Source of the DNA: Pseudanabaena sp. Salubria-1
GTDB lineage: Bacteria; Cyanobacteriota; Cyanobacteriia; Pseudanabaenales; Pseudanabaenaceae
Length of the DNA stretch: 64,000 nucleotides
Reading direction: 5' to 3'
NCBI GenBank assembly: GCA_023336205.1
Contig: JALQCR010000015.1
Span: 1 to 64,000, forward strand
Shown piece after piece: positions 42,422 to 53,100 of the stretch (positions are counted from its first letter, which is position 1; every line of letters begins with the position of its first letter). A program made the position numbers and the translations under genes. The notes under the pieces were generated by a model, which saw only the letters and a list, made by a program, of their open reading frames with translations, had not been told where the DNA came from and did not search any database.

Positions 42422-44116
42422 TTAGTTGATGTTTTGAAAGGCAGCGAATGGGAGAACCGCAGTGATCGCTTTCGGAACTGCTCCAGTTAAGGTATTAACT
42501 GCCATATCCCATAGCTTTGCAGGTTCAAGATCTTCACCAATCATTTGCCAAATTCGCATTAGCTCCTCGGTATGTAGGCGATTATCCTCGGTGAGAGCTA
42601 ACAAAATGCGGCGGCGAATATATGCACCATCCTTAGAAGTCAAGAATTTTAAGCCCATACTTGCGGTCGGGATAATGTCAAAATCACTATCGGATTTAGC
42701 GATCGCCAACAAATTCTCTAATCTTGCCCATTGGAACTCATCGTCTTTAAACAGGATTCCAACTAAACGTTGACGCAGACTTTCCGATTCATCAGTGAGC
42801 AAGCGTTTTGCCACATATGGGTATGCAACCTGCACGATCTGAAATTCTGGGTTGAGACTCAGCGCAACACCTTCTTGGGTAATTACAGAGCGAATAATCA
42901 GTGCAAACTTGGCTGGTAAACAGAAGGGATAGTCATACATGACCTTGGAAAAGCGATCGGTCACAACTTTAAAGTTGAAGTCTTTCACTTTCTCGGACAT
43001 AATATCGCCTAATACCGATTCGAGAGCGTGAACAATAGGCTTCATCTCGATATCTGGTTGTAAGAAGCCAAGTCTTACATAGTCTTGTCCCAGCTCATCG
43101 TAATCCCTATTCAGCAGGTGAACGACTGAATCAACTAACTGCTCTTTGGTAGTGAGATCCAATTGATCCATCATTCCAAAATCAATATATGCCATCTTGC
43201 CATCATAGGTGGCGAACAGATTCCCAGGATGTGGATCAGCGTGGAAAAAGCCAAACTCTAGAAGTTGACGTAAACCAGACATAACACCAATTTTTACAAG
43301 ATTGTCTGTATTTAGTCCTGCGGATTTGATCTGAGCGATTTCAGTGAGCTTGATGCCATTAATCCATTCAAGTGTCAGAACTCGATGAGTACTAAACTGG
43401 CGATAGATGGATGGAACTTTGACATCAGGATCGTTTTTGAAATAACCAGCGAAACGTTCGGCATTGGTTGCTTCATGGACATAATCGATTTCTTCAAATA
43501 GTTTCAAGCCGAACTCATCAACGATCGCTTCTAAACTATTACCTAAGTTAAGCGGCAAAAGTGGTCCCAGCCATCCTGCAATGCCACGCATGATGTAGAG
43601 ATCGAGGGTGAGCGTAGGCACTAATGCAGGACGTTGTACCTTGACGGCTACTTCTTCGCCAGTGTAAAGCGTGGCTTTGTAAACCTGTCCTAAACTTGCT
43701 GCGGCGACTGCGTCTTCAGAGATGGTGCGATAAACTGTATTTACGGGTTTGCCGAGCTCTGACTCAATAATTGCAAAAGCCTGTTCGTTAGAAAAAGGCG
43801 GTAACTGGTCTTGCAGTTTCGTTAGTTCTTCTAGGAAATCGACACGAACTAAGTCAGGTCTTGTCGATAATGCTTGCCCAACTTTGATATAGGTGGGGCC
43901 AAGAGCAGTAATAATGCGGCGTAGTTGTTCTGCTAGCTTTGGCTGACTGACTGTGTTGCCAGTCAAGACATCCCAGCCAAAGGCGAGACCAAAGCTCAAT
44001 GCAAAATAAATTATTTTGAAAATACGTCCGATCGCTAACCAAGGACGACGACCGTAATATTCGGCATTGGCTTTTGCGTCGTAGCGATTTAGCTGTTCGA
44101 GGGGATGCTGACTCAC
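42422..44116 (-). CDS. ABC1/UbiB-family atypical kinase
   Basis: A 564-residue member of the ABC1 (AarF/UbiB/ADCK) family. The family-specific KxGQ motif is YIKVGQALSTRPDLV (~residue 78), the Ala-rich loop is AAASLGQVYKA (~136), the catalytic segment is GFFHADPHPGNLF (~284) with the metal-binding YIDFGMMD. The C-terminus ends in a hydrophobic stretch. Members support prenyl-quinone synthesis or homeostasis; cyanobacterial copies are linked to plastoquinone and membrane-associated plastoglobule-like functions. The precise substrate is unknown. Confidence 0.92.
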   Translation of the reverse strand: MSQHPLEQLNRYDAKANAEYYGRRPWLAIGRIFKIIYFALSFGLAFGWDVLTGNTVSQPKLAEQLRRIITALGPTYIKVGQALSTRPDLVRVDFLEELTKLQDQLPPFSNEQAFAIIESELGKPVNTVYRTISEDAVAAASLGQVYKATLYTGEEVAVKVQRPALVPTLTLDLYIMRGIAGWLGPLLPLNLGNSLEAIVDEFGLKLFEEIDYVHEATNAERFAGYFKNDPDVKVPSIYRQFSTHRVLTLEWINGIKLTEIAQIKSAGLNTDNLVKIGVMSGLRQLLEFGFFHADPHPGNLFATYDGKMAYIDFGMMDQLDLTTKEQLVDSVVHLLNRDYDELGQDYVRLGFLQPDIEMKPIVHALESVLGDIMSEKVKDFNFKVVTDRFSKVMYDYPFCLPAKFALIIRSVITQEGVALSLNPEFQIVQVAYPYVAKRLLTDESESLRQRLVGILFKDDEFQWARLENLLAIAKSDSDFDIIPTASMGLKFLTSKDGAYIRRRILLALTEDNRLHTEELMRIWQMIGEDLEPAKLWDMAVNTLTGAVPKAITAVLPFAAFQNIN

Positions 44117-44218
44117 GCTGATAAATACCTTTTTTATATCCCATTTAACCTATCAGTATACAAAACTACATAATATATTTGTAATAATTTTTAAAGACTT
44201 AAAGACACACTAAAAAAC

Positions 44219-44275
44219 AAGGAAGCAGATTTTTTGTGGTATTGCAAGACATAACCACAAAAAACCTGCTTCCTT
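44219..44275. repeat. Long hairpin in a divergent intergenic region
   Basis: AAGGAAGCAG and TTTTTTGTGGT pair with ACCACAAAAAA and CTGCTTCCTT around a 13-base loop, with one mismatch. It lies between divergent genes (ABC1 kinase and histidine kinase), so it is not a simple terminator. Confidence 0.65.
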
Positions 44276-44433
44276 ATTAAATCGCCAAACCCTTACGGTA
44301 ATGTAAATGCTGGCAACAAAATCAAATTTTTTGAGGAAGCTATGCCAATTAGGATTTTTACCAATTTGTGAGCAATAAACTCGGTAAATATTCCAATTTG
44401 AGCATATTATGAGTTTAGTAAATTTTATAAGTA

Positions 44434-47229
44434 ATGATTAGCGATAAAAATCAAAACACCAAAAAAAATCGCCAAATCTTCCTGAGATCAGTTTTGATTA
44501 TCCCCTTTGTTTTGCAAATTGTCGGCGCAGTCAGTTTAGTTAGCTATCTTTCTTACCATAGTGGACAAAAAGCAGTAGAGAACATTTCTGAATCTTTAAT
44601 GAAAGAGGTCGGAGATCGCATTCATGAAAACCTAAGAGGTTACTTCCGTAAACCTACAGAAGTTCTTCAAAGTAATGCTAATGCCATTAAACTTGACATG
44701 ATTCCTTGGCAAGATTTTCCTAGTTTAGAGCAATACTTTCGGCAACAACTGCAAGCTTTTGATGGCATCGGTTCTTTAGGCATTATTAATGAACAAAAAG
44801 AACTTTTAATTTTACAAAAGAACGACAATAATTCTCAGACAATTAGTATCAGAGATCAATCAACTAATTACTTTTTCAATAGCTACATTGCTGACAATCA
44901 AGGCAACCGACTTAAACTAGTTAGAAGTTCCAATAAATCTGACACCCATAAATATCCACCTAACGACCCTTGGTATGAAAAAGCCAAAAAAGCCAATCGT
45001 TTAATTTGGATAATTAATGTTGAGCGCATTAAAACTGATAAATCCCCCTTTGTTGCTTTAAACTTTATGCCTTTTTACGATCGCAACAATGTCTTTCAAG
45101 GGATTGTTGGTTCGTCCGTATCTTTAACACAACTTGGAGATTTCTTAAAAAGCCTAAAAATCGGCAAAACTGGTCAGGCTTTTATTATAGATCGCGAAGG
45201 ATTACTAATTGATAGTTCTACCAATGAAACTCCTTTAATATCAGGATTACCTATAAATAATACGAAACAAAATTTGGGAAAGAATAAGTTTGCTAAACCA
45301 GAACGTTTAAATATTCTTAATAGTAATAACTTCGTATTTCAAAAAACAGCTGTTTATTTGAAAAAGTATTTTATTGATTTTTATCAAATTAAAAACAGTC
45401 AAAATCTTAGCTTGGTTATTGATAACAGAAAATATTTTATTCAAATCGTTCCCTTTCAAGATCAAGTAGATTTGGATTGGCTAACGGTTGTGATCGTTCC
45501 TGAATCTGATTTTATGGCAGAAATTCAGGCAAATACTCAATTGACAATTGTTCTATGTAGTTTTACTTTGTTGATCGCTATTGCAATTGGTATTTTGACT
45601 GCAAGGCGAATTACCAAGCCGATCCAGAAGTTAAGTCAAGCAAGTCAAACGTTGGCGCAGCAAGAATGGCAAAAATCTACAATCGAGCAAGGATTATTAG
45701 GATTTGATGATATTACAGAATTAGCAACCTTATCAGACTCTTTTAATCAAATGGCGACAGAGTTACAAACGTCATTTGAAACATTAGAAAATCGGGTAGA
45801 AGAACGCACGGTAGAGCTAGTTATTGCTAAAGATAATGCAGAAGTTGCAAATCAGGCTAAAAGCACCTTTATAGCTAACATGAGCCATGAACTACGATCG
45901 CCTCTTAATGCAATTATTGGTTTTTCGCAGCTGACGTTACGCACGAAACATTTACCATCTGCACAGTATGAAAACGCAGGAATTATTCAGCATAGTGGGG
46001 AATACTTACTAACTTTAATTAATAATGTGTTGAATTTTTCTAAAATCGAAGCAGGGAAAACGACGCTCAATCCCAAAGATATTGACCTCTATCAATTGCT
46101 TGATGATTTGGAGGATATACTACATTTGCAAGCGGTAAACGCTGGTTTAGAGTTAATCTTTAACCGCAGGGATAACTTGCCCCGCTATATCTACACAGAT
46201 GGCATGAAATTACGTCAAGTTCTGCTAAATTTATTGGGTAACGCGCTCAAATTTACGAATCATGGCGAAGTGATTTTAAGTGCCAATTCTATAGAGAATC
46301 AAGATAAAAAGAAATATACTTTAAATTTCAGCGTTAGTGATACTGGAGTGGGGATCTCCTCTACAGAATTAGCCAAATTATTTGAGGCTTTTAGTCAAAC
46401 AGAATCAGGACGAGAAGCTCAAGAAGGAACGGGATTAGGATTAGCAATTAGTCGTCAGTTTGTCCAGTTAATGGGAGGAGATATTACGGTCGAGAGTCAA
46501 TTGGGTAAAGGTACAACTTTTAACTTCTCAATTCAGACCCAATTGGGTAAGGAAACTAACAATGAAGATGCTGATCCAAGACGAGTAATTGCGATCGCCC
46601 CAAATCAACCAATTTACAAACTTTTGGTAGTGGATGATAAAGCAATTAACCGTCAATTATTGCTTAGACTTCTCGCCCCTTTAGGATTTAACATCAAAGA
46701 AGCTAGTAACGGACAAGAGGCGATCGCAATTTGGGATAAGTGGGAACCTCATTTAATCTGGATGGATATGCGAATGCCCGTGATGGATGGCTATGAAGCT
46801 ACTAAATTTATCAAAGCTCATGTCAAAGGCAGCGCAACAGCAGTTATTGCCTTAACAGCAAGTGTGTTAGAAGAAGAAAAAGCGATCGTGATGTCGGCGG
46901 GATGTGACGACTTTGTGCGTAAACCCTTTAAGGAGCGTACAATTTTTGCTGCTCTAACAAAACATTTAGGGGTGCAATATATTTATGAGCAGTCATTACC
47001 CGAAGATAATAATAACGATCACCCCAAACTCCTATTGTCATCTATAGATTTAGCTGTAATGTCTGATGAATGGCGATCGCAATTGTATGAAGCCGCATTA
47101 GAAGCTGATAGTAATCGCGTTATGCAACTGATTCAAGAGATCCCCAACCAAGAATCTCATCTAGCAAAAGTGCTCAAAAAGCAAACACATCAATACGAAT
47201 TTGATGAAATGGTAGAATTATTATCCTAA
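44434..47229 (+). CDS. Hybrid sensor histidine kinase
   Basis: A 931-residue membrane kinase. TM1 (~17-38) and TM2 (~368-390) flank a large extracytoplasmic double Cache sensor domain. A HAMP linker (~390-450), coiled coil, HisKA with FIANMSHELRSPLNAIIGF (phospho-His ~486), HATPase (N box LRQVLLNLLGNALKFTN, G boxes DTGVGI and GTGLGLAI) and a receiver domain (LLVVDDKAINRQLL; phospho-Asp ~777 in WMDMRMPVMDG) follow. The last ~70 residues are short of an Hpt domain. It is followed after 11 bases by a GGDEF response regulator, so the pair forms a signalling operon. Confidence 0.93.
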   Translation: MISDKNQNTKKNRQIFLRSVLIIPFVLQIVGAVSLVSYLSYHSGQKAVENISESLMKEVGDRIHENLRGYFRKPTEVLQSNANAIKLDMIPWQDFPSLEQYFRQQLQAFDGIGSLGIINEQKELLILQKNDNNSQTISIRDQSTNYFFNSYIADNQGNRLKLVRSSNKSDTHKYPPNDPWYEKAKKANRLIWIINVERIKTDKSPFVALNFMPFYDRNNVFQGIVGSSVSLTQLGDFLKSLKIGKTGQAFIIDREGLLIDSSTNETPLISGLPINNTKQNLGKNKFAKPERLNILNSNNFVFQKTAVYLKKYFIDFYQIKNSQNLSLVIDNRKYFIQIVPFQDQVDLDWLTVVIVPESDFMAEIQANTQLTIVLCSFTLLIAIAIGILTARRITKPIQKLSQASQTLAQQEWQKSTIEQGLLGFDDITELATLSDSFNQMATELQTSFETLENRVEERTVELVIAKDNAEVANQAKSTFIANMSHELRSPLNAIIGFSQLTLRTKHLPSAQYENAGIIQHSGEYLLTLINNVLNFSKIEAGKTTLNPKDIDLYQLLDDLEDILHLQAVNAGLELIFNRRDNLPRYIYTDGMKLRQVLLNLLGNALKFTNHGEVILSANSIENQDKKKYTLNFSVSDTGVGISSTELAKLFEAFSQTESGREAQEGTGLGLAISRQFVQLMGGDITVESQLGKGTTFNFSIQTQLGKETNNEDADPRRVIAIAPNQPIYKLLVVDDKAINRQLLLRLLAPLGFNIKEASNGQEAIAIWDKWEPHLIWMDMRMPVMDGYEATKFIKAHVKGSATAVIALTASVLEEEKAIVMSAGCDDFVRKPFKERTIFAALTKHLGVQYIYEQSLPEDNNNDHPKLLLSSIDLAVMSDEWRSQLYEAALEADSNRVMQLIQEIPNQESHLAKVLKKQTHQYEFDEMVELLS

Positions 47230-47240
47230 GCGATCGTAGC

Positions 47241-48644
47241 ATGTATCAATTAATTAACGGGGCTTTAGTGAATCTTGATTCTCAGTCTGAGTCAAAAGGC
47301 AACATTCTCTTAGTAGATGATTTACCAGAAAACTTAAAATTATTGACCGAATTACTCTCTAGCCTTGGTTACACCGTTCGTAGTGTCGTCAGTGGAAGTA
47401 GAGCACTCAAAACTGCAAAATCGAAACTGCCTGATATCATTCTGTTGGATGTAAAAATGCCAGAGATGGATGGATATCAAGTTTGTGAAGCTTTTAAAAA
47501 TGATCCCGATCTTCGTGATATTCCCATACTGTTCATCAGCGCTTTAGACGAAGCCTTTGATAAATTAAAAGCATTTCAAGTGGGTGGTGTGGACTATATC
47601 ACTAAGCCATTTCAAATTGAAGAAGTGGTGGCTCGTTTAGAAGCTCATTTGACTATTCAGAAGCAACATAAGAGATTGCAAAATGAAATTGTAAAACGTA
47701 AGGAAATTGAAGAAATACTATATCAATCCAGATCGCTCCTTTCTGGCATTTTAAATACTGCATTAGATGGAATTGCCGCGATGCAAGCAGTCCGCGATCC
47801 TCTTACGGGAGATATTCAAGACTTTTACTGCTTAGCGGTTAATCCCATTGTCTCTAGAGTTCTCAACCGTAATCGTGAGGATTTAATTGGCAAATTAGTT
47901 CTGAGAGAGCTTCTTGAAAATCTTTCTCCAGACCTATTTAATCGGTTTGTGAAAGTTGTTGATTCTGGCGAACCCTTAGATGAAGATTTTTACTATCCTT
48001 CAGGGGATGGTTGTTGGTATCACTATGTTGCTGTGAAGTTAAGTGACGGTTTTGCGATTACGATCCGAGACATTACCACCCGCAAGCAAACTGAACTTGC
48101 TTTACAGGAAGCAAATCATAAATTGGAATTGATTGCCAATTTAGATGGATTAACCCAGATTGCCAATCGTCGATGCTTTAATGACTACCTAGCAAAAGAA
48201 TGGCAACGCCATCAAAGAGAACAAAACCCTCTCTCGCTCATCCTCATCGATATTGACTATTTCAAACGCTACAACGATAGCAATGGACATCAAGGTGGTG
48301 ATGATTGTTTAATTCGAGTTGCACAGGAAATTGCTAAAGTCCCACAACGTCCGACTGATTTGGTTGCTCGCTATGGTGGGGAAGAGTTTGCCGCAATCTT
48401 GAGCAATACAAATATGGAAGGGGCACTACAGGTTGCAGCAGATATCCAAACAGCGATCGCGAATCTTGCAATTCCTCACGACAATTCTGATGTAAGTGAT
48501 CTTGTCACCCTGAGTATGGGTGTTGCTAGCCAGATTCCGACATCGGAACGAAGTCCCAAAGATCTAATTTCCAGAGCCGATCAGGCAATGTATACAGCGA
48601 AGAATCGGGGACGCAATCGGGCGATCGCATCGCTAATACGATAG
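47241..48644 (+). CDS. Response regulator with PAS and GGDEF domains
   Basis: A 467-residue protein: receiver domain (ILLVDDLPENLKLL, phospho-Asp in IILLDVKMPEMDGYQ), short coiled coil, PAS domain (~residues 155-290), GGDEF domain (~300-467). The active site is ARYGGEEFAAIL, with an intact inhibitory RxxD site (RPTD five residues upstream). It should therefore make cyclic di-GMP, with product feedback, when activated by the hybrid kinase encoded just before it. No EAL domain is present. Confidence 0.93.
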   Translation: MYQLINGALVNLDSQSESKGNILLVDDLPENLKLLTELLSSLGYTVRSVVSGSRALKTAKSKLPDIILLDVKMPEMDGYQVCEAFKNDPDLRDIPILFISALDEAFDKLKAFQVGGVDYITKPFQIEEVVARLEAHLTIQKQHKRLQNEIVKRKEIEEILYQSRSLLSGILNTALDGIAAMQAVRDPLTGDIQDFYCLAVNPIVSRVLNRNREDLIGKLVLRELLENLSPDLFNRFVKVVDSGEPLDEDFYYPSGDGCWYHYVAVKLSDGFAITIRDITTRKQTELALQEANHKLELIANLDGLTQIANRRCFNDYLAKEWQRHQREQNPLSLILIDIDYFKRYNDSNGHQGGDDCLIRVAQEIAKVPQRPTDLVARYGGEEFAAILSNTNMEGALQVAADIQTAIANLAIPHDNSDVSDLVTLSMGVASQIPTSERSPKDLISRADQAMYTAKNRGRNRAIASLIR

Positions 48645-48734
48645 CTCAAAACCTTACTCCATCTCTAAATAGCCTTTTACCCAGATCCCCACAGGGTAAC
48701 ACGATCGCTTTATCTTTTGCTCTAATTTCTGACT

Positions 48735-50087
48735 CTATTTCAATTGTTCGGCTTCGGCGAGGATGGGGTTGAGTCCGAACCATGTGCCGAGTTCGTCGAG
48801 ATATTCAAACACAAAGAGACTGCGGAGGAGGGTTTGATAGCCTTCTTCTCCGACTACAGCTTTTTGTGCTTTGACTTGTTGCAGAAGTTCCCATTCATTG
48901 GCGGTGATCGCTCTGACGAGGGAATCGCGTTGGGTGGCGATTACTTCTTCGAGGGTGTCGCGATCGATAGGTGGGTCTTGTTTTTGGAGGCAGCCATAGA
49001 GGAGAACGAGGAGGTTGCGGACGTGACCGCCACTGACGGTGCAGAGCCGATCGCAAGTTTCTTGATTTTCAAATACTTGGTCGAGATGTTGGGCGCGTTC
49101 CTCTGAGGGCAGGTCGGGAAAGGCACGGGCGAGAACCATGTCGCGCAATAGGTGAATGCCTTCGGTGTGGAGTTGGTTGTCGCGATTTTTGACGCGCACC
49201 ATTGGTAGGACTTTGGGTGCGCCGCCAAAGCGATCGCTGAGGGGGGCGATCGAGTTAGAGAAGTTGAGGACGAGGGGGGTGGTATAGACGATGTGGCAAT
49301 GGAATTGACGCAGTTTTTCGCCGCGTGTGACGAAGATATATTCGGCTTGATTGCGTTCTTTGGTGTTTTCGAGGCGATCGAGGCTATCGACGATGGCGAC
49401 TATGCCTTTTTGTCCGCGTTCTTGGAGGGCTTTGTTGGCAGGTTCGAGGAGTTCTTTGTTGATCAGTTCCAGTAGGTTATCGGTTTGGGGTTCAAGGTGT
49501 TGGCGCAGTCGGGCGCGTGCGTCGGGGTTGCCTTTGAGTTTGGCGCTAAATTTGCCGATGCCGAGGAGGTCGGCGGTGAGTTCGCCTGTGGTGCTGGCGG
49601 CGACTTTGCCGATGAGGGGAATGTTGCCTTCGCCTGAGATGCTTACATCGCTTTGGAGGACGCTCCAAGTTTTTTGGAGGAGTCCCTGAAAGCCTGTGGG
49701 GTTGAGTTCGATTTTGGCGGCGGTGAGGCTTTTGCTGATTTGGCGGGCGACGGTGAGGAGGATGTCGGATATGTCTACGTCGGTCATGACGAGATCTTCG
49801 CTGGAGTCGAGATAGACGACGTGAAAGCCTTCGCGTTCGAGTTCGTATTTGAGTTTGCCGAGTTCGGTGGATTTGCCGCAGCCGATGTGACCTGTAAAGA
49901 GTTGATGGCTGCGATCGTCGCTACGGGTAATTGTGCGATAGAGTTCGTCGATGAGGCTGACGGTTTTGCGTTTGCCGCTTCTGGCGGGGGTGAAGTCGAT
50001 GTAGTAGCTGCGGTCTGTTTCGTTGGAGACGATGAGGGTTTTGTTGGGGTTGCAAGCTTTGAAAAATTTGAGAGGGTCGAAGGTCAT
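48735..50087 (-). CDS. P-loop ATPase downstream of the STAND gene
   Basis: A 450-residue AAA/STAND-like NTPase without an obvious effector domain. Walker A is FTGHIGCGKSTELGKL near residue 67 and Walker B is GIVAIVDSLDRLEN near residue 235. The arginine-finger or sensor region may lie in GGHVRNLLVLLYG (~360). The N-terminal YYIDFTPARSG is typical of cyanobacterial proteins of this kind, which are often paired with WD40 or TPR STAND proteins. It lies 106 bases after the STAND gene on the same strand, with a hairpin between. Its role is unknown; a conflict-system partner is inference. Confidence 0.7.
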   Translation of the reverse strand: MTFDPLKFFKACNPNKTLIVSNETDRSYYIDFTPARSGKRKTVSLIDELYRTITRSDDRSHQLFTGHIGCGKSTELGKLKYELEREGFHVVYLDSSEDLVMTDVDISDILLTVARQISKSLTAAKIELNPTGFQGLLQKTWSVLQSDVSISGEGNIPLIGKVAASTTGELTADLLGIGKFSAKLKGNPDARARLRQHLEPQTDNLLELINKELLEPANKALQERGQKGIVAIVDSLDRLENTKERNQAEYIFVTRGEKLRQFHCHIVYTTPLVLNFSNSIAPLSDRFGGAPKVLPMVRVKNRDNQLHTEGIHLLRDMVLARAFPDLPSEERAQHLDQVFENQETCDRLCTVSGGHVRNLLVLLYGCLQKQDPPIDRDTLEEVIATQRDSLVRAITANEWELLQQVKAQKAVVGEEGYQTLLRSLFVFEYLDELGTWFGLNPILAEAEQLK

Positions 50088-50128
50088 GGGTTTGTGGATG
50101 GGTAAGCAAAAGTAATCTGTAAATGTCT

Positions 50129-50194
50129 AGATCCCCGACTTTTTTTGTGACTAGCAAAATCAATCTGTGGTTGCAAAGAAAAAGTCGGGGATCT
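50129..50194 (-). terminator. Hairpin between the STAND gene and the ATPase gene
   Basis: AGATCCCCGACTTTTT pairs with AAAAAGTCGGGGATCT around about 34 bases. It starts at the stop codon of the STAND gene. It could be a partial terminator or processing site that lowers expression of the downstream ATPase. Confidence 0.6.
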
Positions 50195-53100
50195 TAGTCT
50201 CTTTTACCGATGAAAATGGAGGAGAGAAGGGTTAGGTTTCCATTTTTTAGGAAGTTGAAGGAGGGATTGGGTGGGGGGATGCCTTCACAGGCGGTTTTGG
50301 CACGTTGACGGAGAATTTGGGTTTCTTTGGAGAGTTGACGATCACTATTGGGAACTATAAATTCTCGCAAATAGAGTTTAAGATCATTATTTAGCGCCAT
50401 AAAATCTTGCAAATAGTTACAACTTCGTGCCAATGAGAAATCTAGATCGATATGCCATAGTTGTGCTGTTTTATCCCCACTGCCAGTGAGAATGCTCTTG
50501 CCATCGGGAGAAAAGGCGACACCAAAAACAGAAGATTGGTGTCCTTGGAAGGTTTGCAGCAAGCGCCCGTCAAGGCTCCATAACTTTGCCGTTTTATCCC
50601 CACTGCCAGTAAGAATGTTCTTGCCATCGGGAGAAAAGGCGATGCTATTGACAGAAAATTGGTGTCCTTGGAAGGTTTGCAGCAATCGCCCGTCAATACT
50701 CCACAACTTCGCCGTGTTATCCCCACTGCCAGTGAGAATGCTCTTGCCATCGGGAGAAAAGGCGACATCAAGGACAGAAGATTGGTGTCCTTGGAAGGTT
50801 TGCAGCAAGCTCCCATCAATACTCCACAACTTCGCTGTTTCATCCGTACTGCCAGTGACAATACTTTTGCCATCGGGAGAAAAGGCGACACCAGAGACAG
50901 AAGATTGGTGTCCTTGGAAGGTTTGCAGCAATCGCCCGTCAATACTCCATAACTTCGCCGTGTTATCCCAACTGCCAGTGAGAATGCTCTTGCCATCGGG
51001 AGAAAAGGCGACGCTATTGACAGAAGATTGGTGTCCTTGGAAGGTTTGCAGCAAGCTCCCATCAATACTCCACAACTTCGCCGTTTTATCCGTACCACTG
51101 TCTGTGACAATACTTTTGCCATCAGGAGAAAAGGCGACACTAGAGACAGAAGATTGGTGTCCTTGGAAGGTTTGCAGCAATCGCTCTCCAAGGCTCCACA
51201 ACTTCGCCGTGTTATCCCCCTGCTAGTGAGAATGCTTTTGCCATCGGGAGAGAAGGCGACGCTATTGACAGAAGATTGGTGTCCTTGGAAGGTTTGCAGC
51301 AAGCGCCCGTCAAGGCTCCATAACTTTGCCGTTTTATCCCCACTGCCAGTAAGAATGCTCTTGCCATCGGGAGAAAAGGCGACGCTATTGACAGAAGATT
51401 GGTGTCCTTGGAAGGTTTGCAGCAAGCGCCCGTCAAGGCTCCATAACTTTGCCGTTTTATCCCCACTGCCAGTAAGAATGCTCTTGCCATCGGAAGAAAA
51501 GGCGACGCTAGAGACGAAATCTTGGTGTCCTTGAAAGGTTTGCAGCAAGCGCCCGTCTATGCTCCACAACTTCGCCGTTTTATCCACACTGCCAGTGACA
51601 ATGCTCTTGCCATCGGGCGCAAAGGCGACGCTATAGACAGAAGATTGGTGTCCTTGGAAGGTTTGCAGCAAGCTCCCATCAATACTCCACAACTTCGCTG
51701 TTTCATCCGTACTGCCAGTGACAATACTTTTGCCATCAGGAGAAAAGGCGACACTAGAGACAGAAGATTGGTGTCCTTGGAAGGTTTGTAGCAATCGCCC
51801 GTCAATACTCCATAACTTCGCCGTGTTATCCCCACTGCCAGTGAGAATGCTCTTACCATCGGGAGAAAAGGCGACGCTATTGACAGAAAATTGGTGTCCT
51901 TGGAAGGTTTGCAGCAAGCGTCCGTCAATGCTCCACAACATTGCCATTTTATCCCCACCACTGTCTGTGACAATACTCTTTCCATCGGGAGAAAAGGCAA
52001 TTCTTTTATCATTGGGGGGAGAAAAGTAAATTATTATAGTGGGTCCAGAGATAGAATATTGGAATACTTGGAAACGATTCTTCTCTCGGAAGACGTTAAT
52101 TGCAGGGCGTAAAATACCGATTGGGCGACGGTAATTGCTACGCAGAGTTTCAGGCTTAGCTTTGCCACTCTTAACATTATCGATCGCCTCAACCTGATCC
52201 TCTATCGTCATGGCATCAGCATTGAGCAGTCCATTCCAAACAAGGATATCAGCAGTCTTTTTAGCCTCACTGGCTGTATCATCAGCAATAATTTTCTGCC
52301 AAACTGCCAAGCATCCCAAACTAACAGCCAACACTGCCACCCCTGCCGTAGAGATCAAAACCTTAGTTAGCCTTCGATTATTCCGTTTCGATTCATCTAG
52401 TTTCTCCTGCAAAACTTGCTCAGCTTTTTGTTCCGCTTCCTTCCTTTTCTGTCGCTCCTCCTCCAACTGTTTCTCCAACTTCCCACCAAACTTCTGACGG
52501 ATCGGCTGCACCAGATAATCATGAACTAATTGATAACAAACCTCTGGACTAGCAGGAATCTCAAACGCCAACCCCGCACCAACAAGAACCTTCAACACAA
52601 AATCCAAATCACCCCACGCTGCTAAATCTATTTCTTCGATATCAAGTTCAGACGTAAACAACCGCACATCCCTCTGTAATTCCATGTTCGTTTTCTTCGG
52701 ACGCTTCTCTGGCTCCTCAGTCAACGCATACAAAACCCTCTGCGCCAACTCCTCATTCACCTGCCCACAATCCCTCACCACCTGCATCAACCACCCCTCC
52801 ACCAGCGCCCGTTTCGGATTCTTCCCCAACCCCTCATACGCCGCCAAAGTCGTAATCTTCGCCTCCCCATGCAACATCTGCGCCCCCACCACCTGCAACT
52901 CAATCGGACGCACCTCCCCAAACTCCGCCGCCAGATCCGCCACCAACCGATCCACCAGCGCCTCCTCCAACCGATAGGGCGATCGCTCCGTCAACTCCTT
53001 AATTACCGCCTTCGCCCTCTCCTTCGAGAAATTACCAAGGTAATAGCGCACATTCTTATTGAGAATGTCATTGTTAATCAGTTCAATATTGGCAAGGCGA

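Noticed and set aside
49653..50105. 150-residue acidic plus-strand ORF opposite the P-loop ATPase
   Set aside because: It is the antisense of a well-supported ATPase gene and shows the biased composition of a shadow frame.
50455..51995. Regular tandem repeats that could suggest a CRISPR array
   Set aside because: The unit is 123 bp throughout, has no unique spacers and encodes WD40 blades.
50486..52112. Several long open frames on the plus strand opposite the WD40 array
   Set aside because: They are periodic antisense shadows of the 123-bp repeats, with no start signals and low-complexity repeated products.
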